6,933 nt of DNA, taken from the NCBI GenBank assembly GCA_021635425.1, contig JAJWOJ010000107.1, forward strand, positions 1-6,933. Reading direction: 5' to 3'. The translations under genes and the position numbers were made by a program. The stretch comes from Clostridiales bacterium. GTDB taxonomy: Bacteria; Bacillota; Clostridia; Christensenellales; Borkfalkiaceae. Below, one piece after another: positions 1-6,905 of the stretch; the stretch's first letter is position 1, and the number at the start of each line of letters is the position of its first letter. A model generated the notes under the pieces. That model did no database searches and had not been told where the DNA came from. It saw nothing but the letters and a program-made list of their open reading frames with translations.

Positions 1-1
1 G

Positions 2-910
2 CACAAGACCGATTTAAAAAGATATCTGAACGCCAATAGATACGTTTACATAATGATGCTTCCCGTTATCGCATGGTTCGGCATTTTTTGTTACTGGCCG
101 ATAACGTGGATACGGATGGCTTTTTACGATTACAGCCTGACAAACGGCTTTAAGGGAAGTCAATTTATACTTTTCAACAATTTTCTCGATTTTTTCGAGG
201 GCGATTTTTTTCATCTTCTCGGGAACACTCTTGCGATAAACCTTCTCGCGCTCGTGTTTTTATTCCCCGCGGCGATAGTGCTTGCGCTCGCTTTCAACGA
301 GGTGAGAAACAAAACTTACAAGAAAACCCTTTCTATAATAAGTTATCTTCCTCACTTTTTGTCTACGGCGGCGCTCGTCGGGTTTATAACTTCCTTTCTC
401 GATCCCGACAGCGGGCTTGTCGGGCAGATCTGCAAATTACTTAATATCCCCTACGTCAATTCGCTTTTATATAAGGCGTCGGCATTCCGCGGGATACAGG
501 TCGTGTCGGGTATATGGCAAACGGTAGGCTGGAATTCGATAATATACAGCGCCGCGCTCACCTCCGTAGATCCGTGTTTATACGAGGCTGCGGAAATCGA
601 CGGGGCGGGAAAATGGGACGAAATTTTCAACGTAACTCTTCCGTCGATACTTCCCACGATAGTAATAATGCTTATTATGCAGATAGGCGCGATAATGGGC
701 AGCAACTTCGAGAAGATTTATCTTATGCAAAACAACGGCAACCTTGAAAAATCCGAAGTTATCGCAACTTACGTTTATAAAGTCGCGTTCAACGAGTATA
801 AATACGGGCTTTCGACGGCGGTCGGACTTTTTAATTCGCTGGTTGCGCTCGTGCTTGTAACGATAGCGAACGTTTTCAGCAAAAAGCTTGCCGAAACGTC
901 GCTCTGGTAA
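2..910 (+). CDS. ABC sugar importer permease, LplB type (5'-partial)
   Basis: This is an inner-membrane subunit of a carbohydrate ABC importer that, with the next permease, forms the translocation channel. The reading frame is open from base 2, and the residues before the first ATG (position 53; HKTDLKRYLNANRYVYI) look like the usual charged N-terminus leading into the first membrane helix. The true start is therefore outside the window, and the ATG at 53 is internal. Numbering from that Met, hydrophobic segments lie near 1-19, 57-81, 93-116, 148-169, 199-219 and 253-275, the six-helix pattern of the family. The cytoplasmic EAA loop that contacts the ATPase is clear at 178-197 (EAAEIDGAG, ending in TLP). 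Only a short N-terminal piece seems to be missing. The protein belongs to the LplB/YtcP-associated branch, which pairs with long solute-binding lipoproteins; the transported sugar is unknown. The next gene starts 39 bases downstream on the same strand. Confidence 0.93.
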   Translation, partial: HKTDLKRYLNANRYVYIMMLPVIAWFGIFCYWPITWIRMAFYDYSLTNGFKGSQFILFNNFLDFFEGDFFHLLGNTLAINLLALVFLFPAAIVLALAFNEVRNKTYKKTLSIISYLPHFLSTAALVGFITSFLDPDSGLVGQICKLLNIPYVNSLLYKASAFRGIQVVSGIWQTVGWNSIIYSAALTSVDPCLYEAAEIDGAGKWDEIFNVTLPSILPTIVIMLIMQIGAIMGSNFEKIYLMQNNGNLEKSEVIATYVYKVAFNEYKYGLSTAVGLFNSLVALVLVTIANVFSKKLAETSLW

Positions 911-949
911 CCACGGATTCGGACAATCGTTTGCGGTTAAAGGTGTAAT

Positions 950-1852
950 ATGGAAAGAAGAAAAATTAAAAGAAGCATAGGCTCGCATGTCGGTTATGCC
1001 GTGCTTTTAACGATATTGACCATTCTTGCGGTTACGATAATCTATCCGTTTATAAACATGGCGGCGATATCCCTTTCGGAGACGTCCGCCGTCAGAAGCG
1101 GTTCGATAACGCTGTTGCCGCAGATATTTAAAAACGGGAGATATCGCGTCGGCGTAACGTGGGAAGCTTACAGGCTCGTAGCTTCTAACAAAGCCGTTTA
1201 TATAGGATATTTCAATACGATAAAAGTCTGTCTGATAACGTGCGTTTTGTCGCTTCTTCTCACGAGTTTTGCGGCGTACCCCATGGCTTTTTCCGACATA
1301 AAGTTCAAAAAGCTCTACACGCAGTTCGTCGTGATAACGATGTGGTTTTCGGCGGGGACAGTGCCTAATTACATGGTGATAAAACAGCTGCATCTTATCG
1401 ACAGCCATTGGTCGCTTATCCTCTGCACGCTTTTAAGCGCGTATAATATCATTATCATGCGAGGTTTTTTCTACGGAATCCCGAAATCGATAGTCGAATC
1501 CGCCAAACTCGACGGCGCGAACGATTTCACGATTTTGTTCCGTATGATTCTGCCGAATTCCGGACCGATACTCGCAACGATAGGATTATGGATAGTCGTA
1601 GGGCAGTGGAATCAGTATCAGAATCCCCTTTTATATATCGAATCGCCCGGAAAGAGAGTTTTGCAGCAGGTTCTCGCAACCGTCGTCAACTCGACAAGTT
1701 CGGCGGATTTCGATATCAGCGGCAGCAATCTCAGTATTGAGCAGGTCAGAAACGCCGCGCTTATGTTCACAATGTTGCCGATAATAATAGCTTTTCCGTT
1801 TTTCCAGAAATTTCTTATTTCGGGAACGATGACGGGAGCGGTGAAAGAATAA
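950..1852 (+). CDS. ABC sugar importer permease, YtcP/LplC (UgpE-like) type
   Basis: This is the second transmembrane subunit of the importer, 300 residues, a normal length for the family. A basic N-terminus (MERRKIKRS) precedes hydrophobic segments near 14-40, 88-112, 122-142, 153-172, 204-220 and 270-290. The EAA loop lies at 183-202 and reads ESAKLDGAND, ending in ILP; Ser replaces the first Ala, a common variant in this branch. The C-terminal end GTMTGAVKE is also typical of YtcP-like permeases. The ATG at 950 is preceded by AAAGGTG (939-945) at suitable spacing. The gene lies between its partner permease and the binding-protein gene, the common order for this transporter class. No ATP-binding subunit is encoded in the window; in Bacillota such importers commonly share a multitask ATPase of the MsmX type encoded elsewhere. 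Confidence in the family is high; the substrate is undetermined. Confidence 0.94.
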   Translation: MERRKIKRSIGSHVGYAVLLTILTILAVTIIYPFINMAAISLSETSAVRSGSITLLPQIFKNGRYRVGVTWEAYRLVASNKAVYIGYFNTIKVCLITCVLSLLLTSFAAYPMAFSDIKFKKLYTQFVVITMWFSAGTVPNYMVIKQLHLIDSHWSLILCTLLSAYNIIIMRGFFYGIPKSIVESAKLDGANDFTILFRMILPNSGPILATIGLWIVVGQWNQYQNPLLYIESPGKRVLQQVLATVVNSTSSADFDISGSNLSIEQVRNAALMFTMLPIIIAFPFFQKFLISGTMTGAVKE

Positions 1853-1859
1853 ATAAAAA

Positions 1860-1873
1860 ACGGAAAAATCCGT
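1860..1873 (+). promoter_or_regulatory. Small hairpin between permease and binding-protein genes
   Basis: ACGGA (1860-1864) and TCCGT (1869-1873) are perfect inverted repeats around an AAAA loop, in the 36-base gap just upstream of the binding protein's Shine-Dalgarno site. No T tract follows, so it is not an intrinsic terminator. It could mark an RNA-processing or stability site that raises binding-protein mRNA relative to the permeases, but a 5-bp stem may also be chance. Confidence 0.3.
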
Positions 1874-1877
1874 AAAC

Positions 1878-1883
1878 GGAGGA
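1878..1883 (+). promoter_or_regulatory. Strong ribosome binding site of the binding-protein gene
   Basis: GGAGGA lies 5 bases before the ATG at 1889 and is the best Shine-Dalgarno match in the operon. It fixes the start of the lipoprotein and fits the need for more binding protein than permease. Confidence 0.8.
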
Positions 1884-1888
1884 AAGTA

Positions 1889-3502
1889 ATGAAAAAAAGA
1901 ACTCTGATAAAAGGCTTGACCGCCGTATTATCGCTTGTAACCGCATTTTCTGTTTTCGCGGGTTGTCGCGTGAATCCCGGAAACAAACAATCGGAAAGAA
2001 GAGAAAGAACGCCGAGAAGCTCTTACGAGCAGGATTACGGCTACGACTTCAATTCGAGAGAAACTCTTACCATAAAGATTCTTGCCCCGATAAACGAAAA
2101 AAAATTCAGCAGAGAGGATAACCTTATTCCGCAGATAGAGGCGGCAACGAACACCAAGCTCGATATCGAGTTTGTTTCCGAAGAAGCTTTTGCGGACAGG
2201 CTCGTAACCTCGCTCGGAAGAGACGATACGCCCGAGCTTTTCTGCCGCGTTCCCAACCGTCAGGCGCTCATAAGAGACGGAGCGGCTTTCCCGCTTTACG
2301 ATCTTCTTATGCAGTACGCGCCGAACTATATGGATACGGTGGAAAGTTATAACGATCCCAACATGCTTCTCGAACTTACCGACGTGGCGACGTTTGAAAT
2401 TTATTCGATGATGAATATCCGCGAACCTGAGTGTCAGCTTTCTTTCCTTATAAGAAAAGACTGGCTCGACGCGCTTAATCTCGACGTTCCGAACACGTGG
2501 GACGAATTTCTGAACGTTCTTCGCAAGTTCAAAACGGGCGACCCCAACGGTAACGGCAAAGCAGACGAAATTCCGTTCTCCGTTCAGGATATAACGAATA
2601 TGAGATACGCTTTCGGTATCGACACGAGATATTATTTCGCGATGGACGGCGACGATTACGTACCTACGGTATATCATTCTCAGTATAAAAACTATCTCGA
2701 ATCTCTTCAGGAACTTTATGCGGAAGGGCTTCTGGATAACCGTTATTTCGAGCGCGGTTACAGCGGTTTGCAGAACATAATGGCTAACAACACGCTCGGT
2801 TGTACCGTTTATTTTTCGGAATACGCGAAACTTTCCACCGAGGACTTGCGTAAAAACGGCGTGGCGAAGGGAACGTGGGTAGGCATTCAGCCGATAAAAG
2901 GTCCGGACGGCGAAAGCGGCGTTCAGAGCGCGGGCGGATTTGAAAACAACTTTATGATTTCGTCCAAGGTAAGCAAGGACAAAGCCCGCGAAATTGTTCG
3001 TTTTATGAACTGGTTCTACACCAAAGACGGCATAAATCTTATGAACTACGGTATCGACGGCGTTCATAACACGGTTAACGAGGACGGAACCCGTACGGTC
3101 AAAGCGGAATATGCAAACTTTACCGCGGCTCGTAAAGCGGGTATGCTTTTCGAATCGTTCAACTATCGTTTTTCGAAAGAAGCTTACCTTCAATACGTGT
3201 TCAACGGCAACTCCGTAGATTCTCTCAACGAAACGGATAAGCTTTTCTACGACGCTTTGGGTCTCGGCGATAAAAACGGCGCAGGAAGATATAATTTCAT
3301 CAAGAATTGTTTCTGTCTTTACACGAACGAATGGACGAAAAATTCCACAACGCTCGAAAAGGCGATGAACCAATTCGAAGAAAAAGCCATCGCGGGCGTG
3401 TATTACGGCGAAAGCCTTACAAAAGAACTCGAAAGCCTTAAAACGAAATATAAAACGACTTACGACGAAGCGAAATCTGCTTACAATGAATTGAAAAAAT
3501 AA
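1889..3502 (+). CDS. Sugar ABC transporter substrate-binding lipoprotein (LplA/YtcQ-like)
   Basis: This is the extracellular, membrane-anchored receptor that captures the sugar and delivers it to the two permeases. It has 537 residues, the long form typical of binding proteins paired with LplB/YtcP permeases. The N-terminus is a lipoprotein signal: MKKR, a hydrophobic stretch to residue 24, then FAGC with the lipid-modified Cys at 26. A polar, basic linker follows (about 27-55). Family hallmarks include RKDWLD at 189-194 and, from 218, an Asp/Asn/Gly-rich loop DPNGNGKADEIP that resembles a calcium-binding loop and is recurrent in this family. The region near 349-395 carries GGFENNFMISS and later YGIDGVHNTV, matching the C-terminal lobe. 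The last 40 or so residues are Lys/Glu-rich and probably helical. The start is fixed by a strong ribosome binding site. Leu TTA/CTA and Ser TCA codons are scarce, which leaves a long open antisense frame. Substrate specificity cannot be assigned; an oligosaccharide is likely from context. Confidence 0.93.
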   Translation: MKKRTLIKGLTAVLSLVTAFSVFAGCRVNPGNKQSERRERTPRSSYEQDYGYDFNSRETLTIKILAPINEKKFSREDNLIPQIEAATNTKLDIEFVSEEAFADRLVTSLGRDDTPELFCRVPNRQALIRDGAAFPLYDLLMQYAPNYMDTVESYNDPNMLLELTDVATFEIYSMMNIREPECQLSFLIRKDWLDALNLDVPNTWDEFLNVLRKFKTGDPNGNGKADEIPFSVQDITNMRYAFGIDTRYYFAMDGDDYVPTVYHSQYKNYLESLQELYAEGLLDNRYFERGYSGLQNIMANNTLGCTVYFSEYAKLSTEDLRKNGVAKGTWVGIQPIKGPDGESGVQSAGGFENNFMISSKVSKDKAREIVRFMNWFYTKDGINLMNYGIDGVHNTVNEDGTRTVKAEYANFTAARKAGMLFESFNYRFSKEAYLQYVFNGNSVDSLNETDKLFYDALGLGDKNGAGRYNFIKNCFCLYTNEWTKNSTTLEKAMNQFEEKAIAGVYYGESLTKELESLKTKYKTTYDEAKSAYNELKK

Positions 3503-3509
3503 CGATTTT

Positions 3510-5372
3510 ATGAAAGGAACCGAAGCTTATCGCTTAAAAAACGGAATATTATACATAAACGGCAAAGCAAAATTCGGGATAGGCAATCATTATTATCCGT
3601 CCTATCACCCGAAAAAAGTTCCCGTACCCGAAAACGGCGACAGACTCGGCGAGATGAAACAGGATCTCGCCGAGATGAAAGCCGCGCACGTCAACATCGT
3701 GCGAACGGCGGCGATAGGTAATTTCACGCTCGGCGAGAAAGGCTACGAGGGAAGTTTCCCTTTGGGCAAGGCTATCGCCGAGGAAACGGGAAAGCTTGGA
3801 ATGGCTCTCGCCGTACGTCTGAACGGTTACGATAACGGGCTGAACGAATATCCGAACGAAAAAATGACCGATGAAAACGGTAAACCGTTAAAATCCGACT
3901 GGTCGCAGTTTATAACAAACTGCGTTTGCCACGACGGAGCGAAAAAAGATAACGAAAAGGTTACCGAAATAGGCGCGGAGTTTTTCGGCGGCTACGAAAA
4001 CGTAGTCGGATTTCAGATTTTCAACGAGCCTGCGTTTCCGAATAACGGGTTTTACGATTACAATCCGCATATGATCGTACAATACGGGAAAGAACTCGAA
4101 AAAAAAGGGAAAAGCGGAGCGGACTTAAATCCGCCGCGCCGCCGCCCTACTTATGAGGAATCTCCCGAAAAATGGATCGACTGGCGGCTGTTTAACACCG
4201 AAAAGTTCAACGATTATCTTAATTTTCTGGCGGGTGCGGCTAAAAAAATCAAACCTGCCGCCGAGACGTTTACCTGTATGACGAGTTGTCCCGTGCAGAC
4301 AGGCAGCAGCATGCGCGGAGCCGATTATTTCAGGGTTGCCGAAAAAATGGATATTGTCGGCATAACCCTTTATCTCGAATGCAAAGGCGCGTTTTATTAC
4401 GAGCATTCCCGCATTATGGATTACGCCGAGAGTGCGGCAGCCGCTTTCGGAAAACATTTCTGGTTGATAGAATACGACGCGAGAACGGATATGTCGGCAA
4501 GAGATTTCGAAGTTGAAACCTATGCCGCCGTCGGTAGCGGAGCAAAGGGAATAATGTACTATCAATGGCGCGGCGATTACGTTTTTGACGATTCTCCCGA
4601 GCCGAACGGTTTCGGAATCGTGTATAACGACCGCACGCCGACGAAAAAATACTCTTCCGCCATAAAAATGCACGATATGATTTATCGGTTAAGCGATAAA
4701 ATCGTGTCGAAAGAGAGAGTGAGGCAGGGCATAGGGATTCTTCACAGCGAACGTGCCAACGCCTATTACGACGCCGTGTGCAACGGCGATAATAAAAACG
4801 CGTGGAGCGGGTGCGAGTCGAATATTTTTTCGGCTATGAGCATTTACAGAAACTTCAAGCGTCGGTTTGTTTCGCTTTGCGCGGTAAGGGCAAGCGAACT
4901 CGATAAATTGCCGTTCAAGTTAAACGCGTTGATTATTCCCGCCGAAAAAGGACTTTCAGACAAGGAAATAAGCGAAATAGAACAATTCCGCAAGGCGGGC
5001 GGCGAAGTGTTTTATTACGACGCGTATCTCGACGCGTTCAAACCTTTCGGGTTTTGCGATAAGTGGATTGAAGCTTATGAAATAGCCGATTTGTACGCGG
5101 TTAAAATAGCTTCCGTCGAAGATAAAAAAGTCGATCTGAAATTTTTGCAGGACGATGACGAGTATGCCGTTTCGGTTATAGATTTTGCCGAAAACGAACG
5201 TGAAATAACCGACCTCGAAATAACTTTTCTTGTCGGAATAAAAGGCGAAACCTGCCTTATGGTAAGCGGCGACGAAAGCGTGGAACTGCCTGTTTTTCTT
5301 TGCGGAGACAAAAAGAAAACGGTTGTGCCGAAGCTGAAAAACGGCGCGGTAATTTTTGCGAAAAAGGGGTAA
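3510..5372 (+). CDS. GH42-like clan-A glycoside hydrolase (putative beta-galactosidase family), probably cytoplasmic
   Basis: This is a retaining glycosidase of 620 residues without a signal peptide, so probably acting on imported oligosaccharide. Three parts match the GH42 layout. (1) TIM barrel, about 1-395: it opens with NGILYINGKAKFGIGNHYYP. The putative acid/base is Glu173 in FQIFNEP, the putative nucleophile is Glu321 in WLIEYDAR, and YYQWRGD (Trp353) follows, as in GH42. (2) About 405-525: a Rossmann-like trimerisation-type domain (GIGILHSERAN, LNALIIPAEKGLS, FRKAGGEVFYYD). (3) About 540-620: a small C-terminal beta domain. The acid/base surroundings (FNEP) differ from the usual DNEY-like GH42 signature, so beta-galactosidase activity is not assured; a divergent or related clan-A family is possible. 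The start follows the previous stop by 7 bases and lacks a Shine-Dalgarno site, suggesting translational coupling. The only in-frame alternative starts would delete barrel residues. Confidence 0.82.
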   Translation: MKGTEAYRLKNGILYINGKAKFGIGNHYYPSYHPKKVPVPENGDRLGEMKQDLAEMKAAHVNIVRTAAIGNFTLGEKGYEGSFPLGKAIAEETGKLGMALAVRLNGYDNGLNEYPNEKMTDENGKPLKSDWSQFITNCVCHDGAKKDNEKVTEIGAEFFGGYENVVGFQIFNEPAFPNNGFYDYNPHMIVQYGKELEKKGKSGADLNPPRRRPTYEESPEKWIDWRLFNTEKFNDYLNFLAGAAKKIKPAAETFTCMTSCPVQTGSSMRGADYFRVAEKMDIVGITLYLECKGAFYYEHSRIMDYAESAAAAFGKHFWLIEYDARTDMSARDFEVETYAAVGSGAKGIMYYQWRGDYVFDDSPEPNGFGIVYNDRTPTKKYSSAIKMHDMIYRLSDKIVSKERVRQGIGILHSERANAYYDAVCNGDNKNAWSGCESNIFSAMSIYRNFKRRFVSLCAVRASELDKLPFKLNALIIPAEKGLSDKEISEIEQFRKAGGEVFYYDAYLDAFKPFGFCDKWIEAYEIADLYAVKIASVEDKKVDLKFLQDDDEYAVSVIDFAENEREITDLEITFLVGIKGETCLMVSGDESVELPVFLCGDKKKTVVPKLKNGAVIFAKKG

Positions 5373-5378
5373 TGCGAT

Positions 5379-6044
5379 ATGTCGAAGTTTGTGACGTTCA
5401 GTTTTGACGACGGGGTAAGTCAGGATATTCCTTTCGTTAAGGAATTGAACAAATACGGATTTAAAGCGACTTTCAATATAAATACGGGCATACAAACCCG
5501 CGCGAACGGCTGGGTAAACGAGGGCGTGGAAATTCATCGTATGAATATCAAAGGGCTTAAAGAGCTGTATGCGGGACACGAAGTGGCTTCGCACAGCCTT
5601 ACCCATCCCTTTTTGGAAAAACTCGACGAAGAAACGATATATAACGAATTATATTACGATAAGAAAAACATCGAAGAAATATTCGACAGCGAAGTTGCGG
5701 GCATGGCGTACCCTTACGGCACTTACGACGACAGGGTGATAAAAATCGCCCGCGACTTAGGCATAAAATATGCGAGAACGGCAGGCACGAGCATGAATTT
5801 TTCCGTTGGCGGAGATTTGATGAAATACAAAGGTACCTGTCATTTTTCCAATACCGAAATATTAAATCTGATAGATAAATTCGACGCTCTTCCCGAAAGC
5901 GAAGAAAGGCAGGTTCTCTATATATGGGGGCATACTTACGAGTTCGACGTGCTGAAAAAATGGGGACTTTTATCCGAAATTCTCGAAAGGCTTAAAAGTG
6001 TTAAAGCCGAATTCGTCACGAACAGAGACGCTTTCGGACTATAA
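5379..6044 (+). CDS. NodB-domain (CE4-like) polysaccharide/oligosaccharide deacetylase, probably cytoplasmic
   Basis: This is a metal-dependent de-acetylase of 221 residues that consists of little more than the NodB fold. Motif 1 is TFSFDDG, with Asp10 as the expected catalytic base and Asp11 as a metal ligand. Motif 2 is SHSLTHP, with His72 and His76 as the other ligands. Motif 3 is AYPYGTYD at 110-117, where Ala110 stands in place of the Arg of classical CE4 enzymes. A late motif WGHTYEF supplies His185 as the probable catalytic acid. Most characterised CE4 enzymes are exported or surface-bound, but this one has neither signal peptide nor membrane helix, so it probably acts inside the cell on imported sugar. 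Its ATG lies 6 bases after the hydrolase stop, with AGGGG (5365-5369) overlapping the end of that gene as ribosome binding site. An ATG at 5372, overlapping the hydrolase stop, is out of frame and not used. Whether it removes N- or O-acetyl groups cannot be told from sequence. Confidence 0.88.
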   Translation: MSKFVTFSFDDGVSQDIPFVKELNKYGFKATFNINTGIQTRANGWVNEGVEIHRMNIKGLKELYAGHEVASHSLTHPFLEKLDEETIYNELYYDKKNIEEIFDSEVAGMAYPYGTYDDRVIKIARDLGIKYARTAGTSMNFSVGGDLMKYKGTCHFSNTEILNLIDKFDALPESEERQVLYIWGHTYEFDVLKKWGLLSEILERLKSVKAEFVTNRDAFGL

Positions 6045-6066
6045 AAAACGTCCCTTTGAAGGGACG
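6043..6066 (-). terminator. Intrinsic terminator of the AraC-type gene, in the convergent junction
   Basis: CGTCCCT (6049-6055) pairs perfectly with AGGGACG (6060-6066) around TTGA. Read on the - strand, the 7-bp GC-rich stem is followed at once by six T (complement of 6043-6048), a textbook rho-independent terminator starting 6 bases after the regulator's stop codon. On the + strand the stem is followed by AAAAAT rather than T, so it is a poor terminator for the operon. A+T arms 6039-6047 and 6076-6084 form a second, outer 9-bp inverted repeat around it. Confidence 0.85.
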
Positions 6067-6071
6067 AAAAA

Positions 6072-6896
6072 TCAGTTTTTATAGAATTTATTCATGCTTC
6101 TGCGATAGTCGTTCGGCGTGATTTTAACTTCGCGCTTGAAAATCGCGTTAAAGTATGACTGCGAACTGAAACCGCAATTTATAACTATGTCGGTTATCGT
6201 CGTGTCGCTTTCGAGCAGCATCTTTTTTGCGGCGTTTATCTTTTGTTTTACGATATACTGATGAGGCGTGATGCCCGTAACCTGCGTAAACAGCTTATGA
6301 AAATAATTCGGGCTTAAAAACACGTGATTTGCCACGTCTTTAAGCTGAATGTTGAGGTTGTAGTTTTTCATAATAAACTTTTTCGCTTCCGTAATGGCTT
6401 TTGAAGCGTTGGCGTTTACGAATTTCTGTTTTTCGTAAAAATCGCGGTTTTCGGCAAGCCTGAAAACGATTTCGTTTATATGTCCGGTTATCCGCAGTTC
6501 GGCGTAGGCGTTGTCGGACGATTGGGCGGGATATTTTAACAACGAGAAAAAACGGTCGAGAAAAACTTTTGCGCCGAAAGCCTGCATCTGAGACGGCAGA
6601 GAATCGAGAATTTCTTTGATTCGCCCGTCGTTTACCGAAATGTACAGGTAATAGCACTTGAACGGATTTACGGAATATCTTACGTCTCCGGGTTTGCAGA
6701 TAATGAGCGAATATTGTTCGATATCATGCTTATTGCCGTTTATATAGGTCGTGCCGGACTTTGAAAGATACAATTCTATTTCGTAGTGCTGGCAAACTCT
6801 CGGCGGAGTGGTGGTGACTTTTTTGTGTATCCATTCCGACTGAACGGAGTCGAAATATCCGGCGTCTATATAATCGAAACGAGACAAAATTTCCAT
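6072..6896 (-). CDS. AraC-family transcriptional regulator
   Basis: This is a DNA-binding regulator of 274 residues, with numbering from the ATG at 6896. The N-terminal part, about 25-95, looks like the cupin-type ligand-sensing domain of the family (HYEIELYLSKSGTTYING, then the PGD turn at 69-71). The C-terminal AraC/XylS domain spans about 166-266 and holds two helix-turn-helix units: LKDVANHVFLSPNYFHKLF at 185-203 and TDIVINCGFSSQSYFNAIFK at 235-254, with the conserved GF before the second recognition helix and the typical TPNDYR end. A frame-extended TTG start at 6926 is possible, but TCTCC at 6901-6905 (GGAGA on the coding strand) sits just before the ATG at 6896, which I chose. It converges on the operon with a 27-base gap and probably responds to the imported sugar. 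No target operator can be identified, because the operon promoter is outside the window. Confidence 0.92.
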   Translation of the reverse strand: MEILSRFDYIDAGYFDSVQSEWIHKKVTTTPPRVCQHYEIELYLSKSGTTYINGNKHDIEQYSLIICKPGDVRYSVNPFKCYYLYISVNDGRIKEILDSLPSQMQAFGAKVFLDRFFSLLKYPAQSSDNAYAELRITGHINEIVFRLAENRDFYEKQKFVNANASKAITEAKKFIMKNYNLNIQLKDVANHVFLSPNYFHKLFTQVTGITPHQYIVKQKINAAKKMLLESDTTITDIVINCGFSSQSYFNAIFKREVKITPNDYRRSMNKFYKN

Positions 6897-6900
6897 ATAT

Positions 6901-6905
6901 TCTCC
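6901..6905 (-). promoter_or_regulatory. Ribosome binding site deciding the AraC-type gene start
   Basis: On the - strand GGAGA is followed by ATAT and then the ATG at 6896, a slightly short but usable spacing. It lies inside the reading frame extended to the TTG at 6926, which argues that the extra ten codons are leader sequence rather than protein. Confidence 0.7.

Noticed and set aside
53..55. ATG at 53 as the true start of the first permease
   Set aside because: The frame is open to base 2 and the preceding residues look like the family's charged N-terminus; no ribosome binding site precedes the ATG. The gene is treated as 5'-partial.
1016..1041. Promoter-like TTGACC and GATAAT inside the second permease
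   Set aside because: The spacing is only 14 bases, it lies inside coding sequence, and such boxes arise by chance in A+T-rich DNA.
1928..3373. A 481-codon open frame antisense to the binding-protein gene
   Set aside because: It is in codon-on-codon register with the real gene. Antisense stops would need sense TTA, CTA or TCA codons, which this gene rarely uses; the antisense frame ends exactly at the TTA codon at 1928. The protein is rich in Arg, Val, His and Phe with no recognisable domain. The shorter antisense frames under the permeases, hydrolase and deacetylase are in the same register and have the same explanation.
3872..3885. Sequence resembling a CcpA cre site (TGAAAACGGTAAAC)
   Set aside because: It has two mismatches in the conserved 3' half, is not palindromic enough, and lies deep inside the hydrolase coding region.
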